This document shows positions 6,183 through 13,828 of a stretch of DNA of 20,778 nt, piece by piece. A model generated the notes under the pieces. The model did not search any database and was not told where the DNA came from. It saw only the letters and a program-made list of their open reading frames with translations. Position numbers and translations under genes: made by a program. The DNA comes from Pelosinus fermentans (lineage in GTDB: Bacteria > Bacillota > Negativicutes > DSM-13327). Every line of letters starts with the position of its first letter. The stretch's first letter is position 1. The stretch is taken from the NCBI GenBank assembly GCA_002434245.1, contig DJJR01000014.1:1-20778 (forward strand), in the 5' to 3' direction.

Positions 6183-8087
6183 TTAGTAAACACCTCCCGA
6201 TAGAGCGCCTCTAAACAGCGGGCTTAGCAGCACTAACCATACTACAATGATTAACATGGCTCCAAACATGATTAAGCCATATCGCTGCAGCTTGCCGGTC
6301 TGGGCCTTACGTACCAGATTGCCGAGCCCAACGGGTAAATTGGCTGCTCCCTGTACAATACCCTCAACAAAATGAATCTCCAGCCAATTCAAAATCCTGC
6401 CTAATCCATCAACAAAGGTGTGATTGAGCCATAAGTAAAATTCATCAACATAATATTTGCGGAAACTCAGCTTGTATAACGCGCCAAAACGCCAGGACAG
6501 ATTATAAGGTGAAACCTTACCCGAACCGTATATATGCCAAGCCAAGGAAATCGCCAGTATCGACAACACCGTCGACGTTGCCGCAATACTCCAGTCTAAA
6601 CCTTCGTGTGAAGCCAAACCGAACCGAACCCAGTCACCAAAATGATTTGCATAGGGTATATATCCGCCAATAACAGCAAGGATACCAAGCACTACCAAGG
6701 GGATTCGCATGGACATTGGTGCCTCATGGGGATGATTGTCCGGTTTTTCAGATCCGCAAAAGACGACAATCAGCAGTCTTGCCATATAAAACGCCGTCAT
6801 AAAGGAAGTCACTACGGCAATTATGTATAATGGCGTACTAACCTGGGAAACCGCCAGCAGGATTTCATCTTTTGAAAAGAATCCGGCAAACGGCGGAATA
6901 CCGGATATCGCGAGTACACCAATCGTCATAGCGGCAAAAGTGACTGGCATTTTATGACGCAGCCCGCCCATTGCAAAAATATCATTTTTATCTGGCAAAC
7001 CGTGTAATACTGCTCCGGCTGCTAAGAACATCAATGCTTTGAAAAAAGCATGTGTCATCAGATGAAACATGGAGGCCGTAACACTGCCTACCCCAAGGGC
7101 CAACATCATATAACCCAGCTGACTGACAGTAGAATAGGCTAGAATGCGTTTAATATCCCGCTGGGTAAAAGCGATACTGGCAGCAAAGCAAGCTGTAAAA
7201 GCCCCGATCCAGGCTATTACCTCCATTGCATTTGGCAAAGCGCTGAATAAGAAAAAAGCTCTGGCTACCAGGTACACCCCGGCTACTACCATCGTAGCGG
7301 CATGAATGAGTGCTGATACCGGTGTTGGCCCTTCCATCGCATCAGGAAGCCACACATGCAGCGGAAATTGTCCGGATTTTCCGATAGGCCCCAAAAATAA
7401 GAGAATTGCTACGATCGTCAGCAAATTCGTGCCATGCTGCGCAACATAAGCCGGCACATTTGATGCCAGCTGCTGAAAATCCAGCGTACCAAATAATATC
7501 TGCAAAAACAGTATTCCGACCAGCAGCCCGAAATCACCAATTCGCGTAGTGATAAAAGCCTTTTTAGCAGCTTCCCGCGCCGAAACTTTATGGAAATAAT
7601 AGCCGATTAAAAGATAGGAACACAAGCCAACTAATTCCCAAAAAACAAACATCTGCACAAAGTTAACCGCAATTACTAATCCCAGCATAGCAGATGCAAA
7701 TAAGGACAAGTACGCAAAGAAGCGTCCAAATCCGGCATCGCCACGCATATATCCAATGGAATAGATTTGCACCATCAAAGCTACCAATGTAACAATGAAC
7801 AGCATCATAGCCGATATCGGATCAATATAGACACCCATATCAACCTTGAGTCCCGCTATCGAAAGCCAGGGTACTCTCTGAATCAATGGATTCTCCACCG
7901 TGATATTATGAGCGATCACCCCATACCCTACCCCTAAGGACAAGGCAAAGCTGATTAAGCTCATGCCAACCGATACCGTCGCCGCTACGATAGGAAGACG
8001 GCGCAGAAAAAATCCCACGATGATAAAGCTTATTGCCGGCAACAAAGGAATCAGCACAACATGAGACAATGCATATTGGTTAAACAA
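6183..8087 (-). CDS. nuoL: Complex I proton-pumping subunit NuoL
   Basis: A 634-aa distal antiporter-like subunit with about 16 membrane helices. The long amphipathic helix that braces the membrane arm lies within about residues 530-630. Key charges are present: E151 in FVFWELVGLCSYLL (E. coli E144), K237 in GPIGKSGQFPLHVW (K229), and K406-D407 in FFSKDEIL (K399/D400). H262 and H346 lie in the IHAATMV and THAFFKAL blocks. The start is a TTG, supported by AGGTGA about seven bases upstream and by no other start codon before the conserved N-terminal helix. It lies 28 nt after nuoK, the widest gap inside the operon. Confidence 0.96.
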   Translation of the reverse strand: MFNQYALSHVVLIPLLPAISFIIVGFFLRRLPIVAATVSVGMSLISFALSLGVGYGVIAHNITVENPLIQRVPWLSIAGLKVDMGVYIDPISAMMLFIVTLVALMVQIYSIGYMRGDAGFGRFFAYLSLFASAMLGLVIAVNFVQMFVFWELVGLCSYLLIGYYFHKVSAREAAKKAFITTRIGDFGLLVGILFLQILFGTLDFQQLASNVPAYVAQHGTNLLTIVAILLFLGPIGKSGQFPLHVWLPDAMEGPTPVSALIHAATMVVAGVYLVARAFFLFSALPNAMEVIAWIGAFTACFAASIAFTQRDIKRILAYSTVSQLGYMMLALGVGSVTASMFHLMTHAFFKALMFLAAGAVLHGLPDKNDIFAMGGLRHKMPVTFAAMTIGVLAISGIPPFAGFFSKDEILLAVSQVSTPLYIIAVVTSFMTAFYMARLLIVVFCGSEKPDNHPHEAPMSMRIPLVVLGILAVIGGYIPYANHFGDWVRFGLASHEGLDWSIAATSTVLSILAISLAWHIYGSGKVSPYNLSWRFGALYKLSFRKYYVDEFYLWLNHTFVDGLGRILNWLEIHFVEGIVQGAANLPVGLGNLVRKAQTGKLQRYGLIMFGAMLIIVVWLVLLSPLFRGALSGGVY

Positions 8088-8115
8088 ATTTCTTCACCTA
8101 CTCTCTAATGCAATC

Positions 8116-8424
8116 TTACCAGTGCATCTCATCCAGTCTCGCAGCATGCACCGTATTCCGATCATAATATACTCGAAAGATCATTGCCATTCCCACTGCT
8201 ACTTCAGCAGCCGCTACTGCAATCGTAAAGATGGCAAATATTTGTCCGGTTAAAACCTCCGGCGTTATAAAACGTGAAAAGGCAATTAAGTTTATATTGA
8301 CAGCATTCAGCATCAGCTCAATGCTCATCAAAATACCGACGATCGTTCTCTTGCTCAATAGTCCATACAGACCAATGGCAAATACGATTGCCGCTACGGT
8401 TAAAAAATGAGCCAATCCAATCAT
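8116..8424 (-). CDS. nuoK: Complex I membrane subunit NuoK
   Basis: A 102-aa protein with three membrane helices, homologous to ND4L and MrpC. The two buried glutamates of the central hydrophilic axis are present: E36 in LMSIELMLNAVN and E74 in AAAEVAVG (E. coli E36 and E72). The ATG overlaps the nuoJ stop by four bases and has AAGGGAGTGG upstream. Full length for the family, no oddities seen. Confidence 0.95.
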   Translation of the reverse strand: MIGLAHFLTVAAIVFAIGLYGLLSKRTIVGILMSIELMLNAVNINLIAFSRFITPEVLTGQIFAIFTIAVAAAEVAVGMAMIFRVYYDRNTVHAARLDEMHW

Positions 8425-8930
8425 TCTTCCACTCCCTTTGCCAAAACAATTGCACCGATCATAGCGGCCAGCAAGAGCACTGCCGCTGCTTCCATTACCA
8501 CCATATAATCCGTTAATATTAACTGAGCGAGAAGCGATGGGGTATCTTCCACAATTACCCCACTGGAATAATGCCAGGGCGTAGTAGCTATGACTCCCAA
8601 GGTGACAACCACAAACAAGCCGCTTACGAATATAACGACACGAGATGGAATATTGACTTCCGTATCATTTGTCCCATGCCAACTGCTGCGCCTGGTAAGC
8701 ATCGTCCCCAAAACAAAAACAATTGCAATGGCCCCATTGTAGATCAAAATTTGGACTGCTGCCAAAAAGTCCGCCTGCAGCAGCACATACAAGCCGCTTA
8801 CGCCGATAAAACATAACGCCAGCAGCAGCGCGCTGTGCACAAGATTGGTCTTTGTCACAACGCCAAAGGCGGCTGCTACTGTAATTGCCGCAAATATGTA
8901 AAACGCAGCAGTATAGATCAGCTCATTCAT
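8421..8930 (-). CDS. nuoJ: Complex I membrane subunit NuoJ
   Basis: A 169-aa protein with five predicted membrane helices, homologous to ND6 and the part of complex I that couples quinone chemistry to the pumps. The conserved YVLLQADFLAAVQILIYNGA block (about residues 48-67) contains the helix known to switch between alpha and pi-bulge forms. It overlaps nuoI by four bases at its start (ATGA), with AAGGAGGGAG upstream, and nuoK by four bases at its end, so translation of I, J and K is probably coupled. Confidence 0.95.
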   Translation of the reverse strand: MNELIYTAAFYIFAAITVAAAFGVVTKTNLVHSALLLALCFIGVSGLYVLLQADFLAAVQILIYNGAIAIVFVLGTMLTRRSSWHGTNDTEVNIPSRVVIFVSGLFVVVTLGVIATTPWHYSSGVIVEDTPSLLAQLILTDYMVVMEAAAVLLLAAMIGAIVLAKGVEE

Positions 8931-9400
8931 CTTTCTCCCTCCTTGTTAAGGGCATCCTCTTGCTCGGCATTAGGCTGGTCCGCTGGGGCTGCATCTACTA
9001 TCGTCGCTGATTTTTGCTTTGCAATTGCTAAACAATCAACATCCAATTCGTCTTTAAAAAACCGCGCATTCTCATAATTTTTATCCCAGCAAATCGCATT
9101 TGTCGGACAGGCTTCAATACAATAATTACAATACAGACACAATCCTGAATGATATATATAGGACGTTAAATGCCGTTTTTTCTGCTCATCCGTGCCTGTA
9201 GTCAACTCAATCACATGATTAGGGCATGCCCTTGCGCATAGTCCGCATGCGATGCATTTTTGATTGTCTAACTCCAACTCACCGCCACGAAAACGCTCGG
9301 GCATGGTTAGCTTTATTTCGGGATACTGCAGCGTTTCCTTTTTGCTAAAAAAAGCTTTTAAGGTTACGCGCATACCCTCTAATAATCCTTTACCAACCAT
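8927..9400 (-). CDS. nuoI: Complex I ferredoxin-like subunit NuoI
   Basis: A 157-aa peripheral-arm subunit that carries clusters N6a and N6b. It shows two classic 4Fe-4S motifs: C49, C52, C55 with C59 (CIACGLCARACP), and C88, C91, C94 with C98 (CLYCNYCIEACP). The N-terminal helix (GLLEGMRVTLKAFF) lies on the membrane as in other NuoI. The C-terminal 45 residues are acidic and alanine-rich, a variable tail. In this operon, which lacks nuoE, F and G, NuoI is the outermost Fe-S protein encoded and so the likely entry point for electrons. The Shine-Dalgarno site GGAGGG overlaps the nuoH stop codon. Confidence 0.95.
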   Translation of the reverse strand: MVGKGLLEGMRVTLKAFFSKKETLQYPEIKLTMPERFRGGELELDNQKCIACGLCARACPNHVIELTTGTDEQKKRHLTSYIYHSGLCLYCNYCIEACPTNAICWDKNYENARFFKDELDVDCLAIAKQKSATIVDAAPADQPNAEQEDALNKEGER

Positions 9401-9411
9401 AGCTTTCCCTC

Positions 9412-10452
9412 CTAACTAAAAAACTCGTAAATATACATGCCAATCCCGGTAACAATGATATTAAGCAGCGCCAATGGCAGCAACACTTTCCAGCCGAAAG
9501 ACATAAGCTGATCAATGCGCAGCCTGGGAAACGTCCAGCGAAACCACATAAATAGAAAGACCATACCGCCAACTTTAAGAAAAAACCATACCCAGCCAGG
9601 AAGCCATGGTCCATTCCAGCCACCTAAAAACAATGTGGTTGCAATCACTGAAACAGCTAATAAATTGGCATATTCCGCCAAAAAGAACAGTGCCCACCGC
9701 ATGCCAGTATATTCGGTAAATGGCCCGGCAACAATTTCTGACTCACCTTCGACTAAGTCAAAGGGTGCCCGGTTAATTTCTGCTGTTGCCGTAATCACAT
9801 AAACCACGAAGGCAATCGGCTGTAAGAGGATAAACCAGGTATGCTGCTGTGCGGCTACTATTGTGCTCATCCGCATCGAACCCGCCAGCATTACAATCCC
9901 CAGAATCGAAAGCACCATTGGAACCTCATAACTAAGCATTTGGGCGACCGTTCTCATACCGCCCACCAAAGAATATTTATTATTAGAAGCCCACCCAGCC
10001 ATCAGAAAAGGTAACACCGACTGAGAGGACATCGCTATAAAATAAAAAACACCAATATTTAAATCTGCAAAAATGGCCTTATTATCAAAGGGAAACACGA
10101 CAAAAACTGCAGCTGCAGGAATAAACAGCAGTATTGGCGCCAACATCCACATCCATTTATCAGCGCCGGCTGGCATAATATCCTCTTTTGCCATTAGCTT
10201 AACCATATCAGCTACTGTCTGCAGCGTCCCTCCTGGACCGACACGGTTAGGACCTGACCGCCTCTGCATGAAGGCACTTACCTTTCGCTCTGCGTAAACC
10301 AATACAACTGCCGTCAAGGAAATAATCGTAAAGATAGACCCAATATTTATTAAACTCATGCAGATATCTACTAACTGTGGATCAGATAGAAAACGTCCTA
10401 ATATAGCCCTTAGTATCTCTGCAATTTTAAACAATCCTGTTATTTCTTGCAT
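9412..10452 (-). CDS. nuoH: Complex I membrane subunit NuoH
   Basis: A 346-aa subunit (ND1 family, eight helices) that forms the quinone channel with NuoB and NuoD. Signatures are the loop from E55 to K86 ([19 protein letters not shown] and onward) and the TM5-6 loop [19 protein letters not shown] (about residues 225-243), whose acidic residues feed protons towards the pumps. The ATG is preceded by AGGAG nine bases away. It is the first membrane gene after nuoD, separated by 25 nt, which is the usual order. Confidence 0.96.
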   Translation of the reverse strand: MQEITGLFKIAEILRAILGRFLSDPQLVDICMSLINIGSIFTIISLTAVVLVYAERKVSAFMQRRSGPNRVGPGGTLQTVADMVKLMAKEDIMPAGADKWMWMLAPILLFIPAAAVFVVFPFDNKAIFADLNIGVFYFIAMSSQSVLPFLMAGWASNNKYSLVGGMRTVAQMLSYEVPMVLSILGIVMLAGSMRMSTIVAAQQHTWFILLQPIAFVVYVITATAEINRAPFDLVEGESEIVAGPFTEYTGMRWALFFLAEYANLLAVSVIATTLFLGGWNGPWLPGWVWFFLKVGGMVFLFMWFRWTFPRLRIDQLMSFGWKVLLPLALLNIIVTGIGMYIYEFFS

Positions 10453-10477
10453 ACCTTATGACTCCTCTTACTAAAGT

Positions 10478-11575
10478 TTAGCAATCCACTTCCCCCATTA
10501 ATGAATCCAATGTCGCCAATATCGCTACAACATCACCGATTAATAAGCCTTGACAGGCTTCATTCAGCACCTGCAGATTAATAAAGGAAGGGCGACGCAC
10601 ATGGAGGCGATAGGGATTGGTTCCGCCATTGCTAACGATATAATACCCGAGCTCACCCCGGGGATTTTCGATGGAATGATACACCTCACCAGCCGGTGGC
10701 TTCACCACTTTGGGAACGGAAGCCATAACTGTACCCTCTGGCATTTGACTTAACGCCTGTGCAACAATACCGGCACTCTGCTTCATTTCTTCCATGCGGA
10801 TAGTATAACGATCCCAGCAATCACCAACTTGGCCCAGCGGCACACTAAAATCAAAACGGTCATAAATACCATACGGCTCTACTTTTCGAATATCATAGTC
10901 AACACCTGAAGCCCGCAAGGCAGGTCCGGTCAAACCAATTTCTACTGCTCTTTGAGCACTGATCACACCCGTATTTTTTAAACGGTGATACAGAATTTCA
11001 TTGCCTGTCAATAAGCGGTGGTATTCATCAAGCATAGCAGGAAAATCTGTCAAAAAACGCTCCAGTGCCGGGATAAATTCTGAAGGTATATCAGCGGAGA
11101 CACCGCCAAATCGTATATACGTATACGTCTGCCTGGCACCGCAGACCATATCAAACAAATCCAAAATCCGCTCACGACTGCGAAAGCCAAACATCATTCC
11201 GGTAGAAGCACCAAGGTCAATTGCCAGCGAACCCATAAAAATCAGATGACTGGCAATCCGATTTAATTCCGTCATAATGATTCGCAGATATTCCGCACGT
11301 TCGGGCACTTTAATGTCCATCATCTTTTCTACCGTCTGACAATACCCTAAGTTATTTCCCATGGATGAAACATAATCCAACCGGTCGGTATAAGGAATAA
11401 ATTGGGCATACGTTCGGCTTTCCGCCAGCTTCTCAATGCCGCGGTGCAGATAACCCATATTGGGAATCGCCTGCACTACCGTTTCCCCATCCAATTCCAG
11501 CACGACTTGTAATACTCCATGCGTACTGGGATGCTGCGGTCCCATATTCAAAGTAAAGGTTTCTGTCTTTAGCAT
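10478..11575 (-). CDS. nuoD: Complex I 49-kDa-type subunit NuoD
   Basis: A 365-aa protein related to the large subunit of NiFe hydrogenases, without nickel ligands. The N-terminal [11 protein letters not shown] holds H19, and RLDYVSSM holds Y68; these match the His38/Tyr87 pair that binds the quinone head in Thermus Nqo4. YLHRGIEKL (residues 42-50) is the other family signature. The gene is separate from nuoC rather than fused as in E. coli. It overlaps nuoC by seven bases and has the strong site AAGGAGGTAAAG upstream. The protein is slightly shorter than many NuoD but complete at both ends. Confidence 0.97.
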   Translation of the reverse strand: MLKTETFTLNMGPQHPSTHGVLQVVLELDGETVVQAIPNMGYLHRGIEKLAESRTYAQFIPYTDRLDYVSSMGNNLGYCQTVEKMMDIKVPERAEYLRIIMTELNRIASHLIFMGSLAIDLGASTGMMFGFRSRERILDLFDMVCGARQTYTYIRFGGVSADIPSEFIPALERFLTDFPAMLDEYHRLLTGNEILYHRLKNTGVISAQRAVEIGLTGPALRASGVDYDIRKVEPYGIYDRFDFSVPLGQVGDCWDRYTIRMEEMKQSAGIVAQALSQMPEGTVMASVPKVVKPPAGEVYHSIENPRGELGYYIVSNGGTNPYRLHVRRPSFINLQVLNEACQGLLIGDVVAILATLDSLMGEVDC

Positions 11576-12051
11576 AAACTCTTTACCTCCTTTTCCCCTG
11601 TAGTACCAGCCTGGTACGTTTTGCGCAATGGATGTCCCTCAAACTCATCCCGCAGTAAAATACGCCGCAAATCAGGATGCCCGGTAAATTTTACGCCTAG
11701 CAAATCATATATTTCCCGCTCCTGAAAATTTGCAGAAGGCCAAATCGTGGTGGCTGATGGGACTTGAAGATCTTCCATACCACACCGGGTCTTAACTGTA
11801 ATCGTCTGTCGAAACGGCAGGGAATACAAATGATACACAACTTCTATATATTCCAAATAATCGACTGCCGTCAGATTACGCAACATGTTAAACTGATACG
11901 ACTCGTTGGTTTTAAGAAACCCCAATATATCCGTCAAACAATGTGACTCTACAAGTAAAGCGGTCTGCGCTTCCTCGCCAATCATTTTTACGTCTTCTAA
12001 ATAACGGGCTTTAAGCTCAGCCAACAAATGATTTATGTCTCGATTACTCAT
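11569..12051 (-). CDS. nuoC: Complex I 30-kDa-type subunit NuoC
   Basis: A 160-aa peripheral subunit without cofactor that helps assemble the arm at the NuoB-NuoD interface. The C-terminal signature is intact: [20 protein letters not shown] followed by DLRRILL and EGHPLRKTY. It starts at an ATG overlapping the nuoB stop (ATGA), with GAGGGGAAA five bases upstream. The N-terminal 20 or so residues are a charged helix. Confidence 0.95.
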   Translation of the reverse strand: MSNRDINHLLAELKARYLEDVKMIGEEAQTALLVESHCLTDILGFLKTNESYQFNMLRNLTAVDYLEYIEVVYHLYSLPFRQTITVKTRCGMEDLQVPSATTIWPSANFQEREIYDLLGVKFTGHPDLRRILLRDEFEGHPLRKTYQAGTTGEKEVKSLC

Positions 12052-12563
12052 GACTTTCCCCTCGCAACCTGGGGATTCTTAATCTTACGTTTTAATTCCA
12101 GCATTCCGTGAATCAAAGCCTCCGGCCGGGGCGGGCAACCGGGAATATATACATCAACTGGTAAAATCTTGTCCACACCGGGAACAACGGAATAAGAATC
12201 GGCAAAGGGACCTCCGGAATTTGCACAACTGCCCATAGCGATGACATATTTAGGTTCAGGCATCTGTTCATACAAACGTTTCAACGGACCAGCCATTGCC
12301 CAAGTCAAGGTGCCTGCAACAATGAGCAAGTCAGCTTGTCTTGGCGAAGCACGAAAAACCTCGTACCCAAACCGTGACAAGTCAAACCGCGCGGCGGCAG
12401 CCGACATCATCTCGATCGCACAGCAGGCAAGACCCGAGGACAGCGGCCACAGTGAGTTACTTCGCGCCCATTTTAATAAGGTATCTAAACTTGTTAGAAT
12501 TATATTTTTCTGCAGCAGCTCATTATCCTGCTCTTCTTGCATCTCTCGTTTCGTTACTTCCAT
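12048..12563 (-). CDS. nuoB: Complex I N2-cluster subunit NuoB
   Basis: A 171-aa subunit that binds the terminal 4Fe-4S cluster N2. Ligands are the tandem C47-C48 of [11 protein letters not shown]113 of MGSCANSGG and C143 of IPGCPPRPE, all present. The gene begins ten bases inside nuoA (shared ATGGAAGTAA), with AAGGAG upstream, so its translation is probably coupled to nuoA. The N-terminal 20 residues are a polar extension ([16 protein letters not shown]), longer than in some bacterial NuoB, with no obvious function. Confidence 0.97.
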   Translation of the reverse strand: MEVTKREMQEEQDNELLQKNIILTSLDTLLKWARSNSLWPLSSGLACCAIEMMSAAAARFDLSRFGYEVFRASPRQADLLIVAGTLTWAMAGPLKRLYEQMPEPKYVIAMGSCANSGGPFADSYSVVPGVDKILPVDVYIPGCPPRPEALIHGMLELKRKIKNPQVARGKS

Positions 12564-12916
12564 TCCAAGGCTCCTTTCTTCCAGGCATATCCCAGGCCCA
12601 CTAATAAAATACTGAGAAAAATAAACATTTCGATAAAAGCGAATTTCCCTAACTGCTGAAACTTAATCGCCCAGAGATATAGAAAAACAGCTTCAATATC
12701 AAAAGCGACAAATACTAATGCATACAAAAAATAACTTGCTCTAAATTGCACCCAAGTCTCGCCAACCGTATCTACACCGCACTCATAGGGCAGCGATTTT
12801 TCTATGCCATGCTGGCGAGGACGGGGACGAATAACAAATGCAGTTCCTAACGCTAATAACGGAAAAACTAAAGCAACGAGCAGCAGCAATCCAATATTTC
12901 CAAAATCGATCAACAT
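12554..12916 (-). CDS. nuoA: Complex I membrane subunit NuoA
   Basis: A 120-aa subunit (ND3 family) with three helices. It holds the [10 protein letters not shown] loop with the conserved cysteine (C46) that caps the quinone cavity, and the [11 protein letters not shown] motif (D73, E75) in helix two. The start chosen is the ATG at 12916, seven bases after AAGGAGGAAAG; an in-frame ATG 45 nt further up would put that site inside the gene and add a basic, non-conserved extension. It is the first gene of the nuo operon. Confidence 0.94.
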   Translation of the reverse strand: MLIDFGNIGLLLLVALVFPLLALGTAFVIRPRPRQHGIEKSLPYECGVDTVGETWVQFRASYFLYALVFVAFDIEAVFLYLWAIKFQQLGKFAFIEMFIFLSILLVGLGYAWKKGALEWK

Positions 12917-12946
12917 ATTCTCTTTCCTCCTTCGATAAAGAATTAC

Positions 12947-12975
12947 TTTATTTATATACAATAATAGTCTGTCAA
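12947..12975 (-). promoter_or_regulatory. Likely nuo operon promoter
   Basis: On the minus strand a perfect TTGACA (12970-12975) is followed after 17 nt by AATAAA (12947-12952), a fair -10 box. Transcription would start about 25 nt before the nuoA ATG, just ahead of the strong ribosome binding site. There is no terminator between this site and nuoA. Confidence 0.5.
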
Positions 12976-13000
12976 CATCCTAAAATTGGATTAAAGCTCC

Positions 13001-13013
13001 GACTATTATAGTC
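13001..13013. promoter_or_regulatory. Perfect 13-nt palindrome upstream of the nuo promoter
   Basis: gactat-t-atagtc is a perfect dyad 26 nt upstream of the -35 box. A related half-site (ataatagtc, 12961-12969) lies in the spacer between -35 and -10. Two similar half-sites placed this way look like an operator for a dimeric regulator; which one is unknown. Confidence 0.35.
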
Positions 13014-13051
13014 TTCAATTTCTTTATTTCATCTGTTTTAAAATCACACGC

Positions 13052-13216
13052 TTATTTCTCATCCACTTCTCCACTGCGTTTATCGTCCTTAAGAATACAA
13101 AATACAAAATACATGACAATAGTTAAGCAAACACATATTAATTCTATCTGCCAATTCATATTTTTATCTATTTTGGATGATTGTAACATAAAAAAGGAAT
13201 CATTTAATTGATTCAT
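13052..13216 (-). CDS. Possible 54-aa single-pass membrane protein ahead of nuo
   Basis: This short frame starts at ATG 13216, with further in-frame ATGs at 13189 and 13159, and ends 135 nt before nuoA. The product has a polar N-terminus (residues 1-22), one strongly hydrophobic helix, IELICVCLTIVMYFVFCIL (about 24-42), and then a charged tail KDDKRSGEVDEK. This positive-inside layout is typical of real small membrane proteins and unlikely by chance in AT-rich DNA. None of the start codons has a good Shine-Dalgarno site, so the start is uncertain. It lies on the same strand as the nuo operon with no terminator between them. The family is not recognised. Confidence 0.45.
   Translation of the reverse strand: MNQLNDSFFMLQSSKIDKNMNWQIELICVCLTIVMYFVFCILKDDKRSGEVDEK
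13190..13214 (-). terminator. Weak AT-rich hairpin with T-tract
   Basis: Arms gaatca (13197-13202) and tgattc (13209-13214) form a 6-bp stem. On the minus strand it is followed by CTTTTTT. It is weak and lies inside the proposed 54-aa frame, so it may instead be coding sequence from ATG 13216. Confidence 0.25.
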
Positions 13217-13414
13217 GTCACAGTCTATGAATACTTTTACGAAGTTAAAATGTTCGTTACAATATATACAATCCCTTCATTTATCTACGGTTTTTAAAAT
13301 TTTTATTTTATTTTTTTAATAATAATAACCCTATCATTGCCTTACTATATCGAAAAATCTCCTATTCTAAATGCCTGCTTACTATTGCGAATGGATTGCT
13401 TTACAATATAAATA

Positions 13415-13445
13415 TGCACTGCTCACTCGTATTGTGGACAGTGCA
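13415..13445. repeat. Isolated hairpin in the pre-nuo gap
   Basis: tgcactg (13415-13421) pairs with cagtgca (13439-13445). The stem extends inward through one mismatch, a wobble and cac/gtg (24-26/34-36). No T-tract follows on either strand. It could be part of an RNA, a degenerate terminator or an operator. Confidence 0.35.
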
Positions 13446-13765
13446 CATCGCTATTAAAACAATTTCTGATTTTATAAATACCTTGCATTGACACTCCACT
13501 GATCAGATATTTTTTTGTCCATTAAAATCAAGGTCTTGTCTTTTTTTTTCACGATTTTCGTTGATGACACCAACGGCATGATTCTTCTATACTGTTGTAT
13601 TCTGCACTATGTACCAGTCTGTAGATTTTGTAGCTTTATAACCATGTTATATCTGCATCACATTGTTTCACCATTGGATTTTTAACAGCCTGCCCTTGGT
13701 TGTTTGCTGCATTAGCAGTCAATTATCAATCGTTGATATTGATTATTATTATTATTTACTTTACT

Positions 13766-13794
13766 ATATTATAATAAGAATCGACTCATGTCAA
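13766..13794 (-). promoter_or_regulatory. Promoter-like boxes just after the helicase gene
   Basis: Minus-strand TTGACA (13789-13794) is followed by TAATAT after 17 nt, or by a perfect TATAAT after 15 nt. It points into the 0.85-kb gap towards nuoA. Either the gap is transcribed, or this is a chance match in AT-rich DNA. Confidence 0.35.
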
Positions 13795-13828
13795 ATACTA
13801 GAAGGGCAGTTAGCAGTATGTAAATCCC

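Larger units (their letters stand above)
13217..13828. other. AT-rich 0.6-kb gap, no convincing gene
   Basis: No gene can be supported here. Several short minus-strand frames have protein-like stretches broken by stops: a 35-codon frame at 13472-13579, and a frame near 13560-13650 containing RLVHSAEYNSIEESCRWCHQ. This may be a decayed gene or chance. A hairpin stands alone at 13415-13445, and a promoter-like pair lies at 13766-13794. T-rich runs on the plus strand (13290-13320, 13541-13549) have no stems. Confidence 0.4.

Noticed and set aside
12241..12615. Plus-strand 124-aa ORF opposite nuoB
   Set aside because: It is antisense to the highly conserved nuoB with its cysteine ligands; the open frame follows from the codon use of that gene.
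13472..13579. 35-aa minus-strand ORF in the gap
   Set aside because: It has a weak ribosome site, a lysine-rich AT-driven composition, and no neighbour or conservation evidence.
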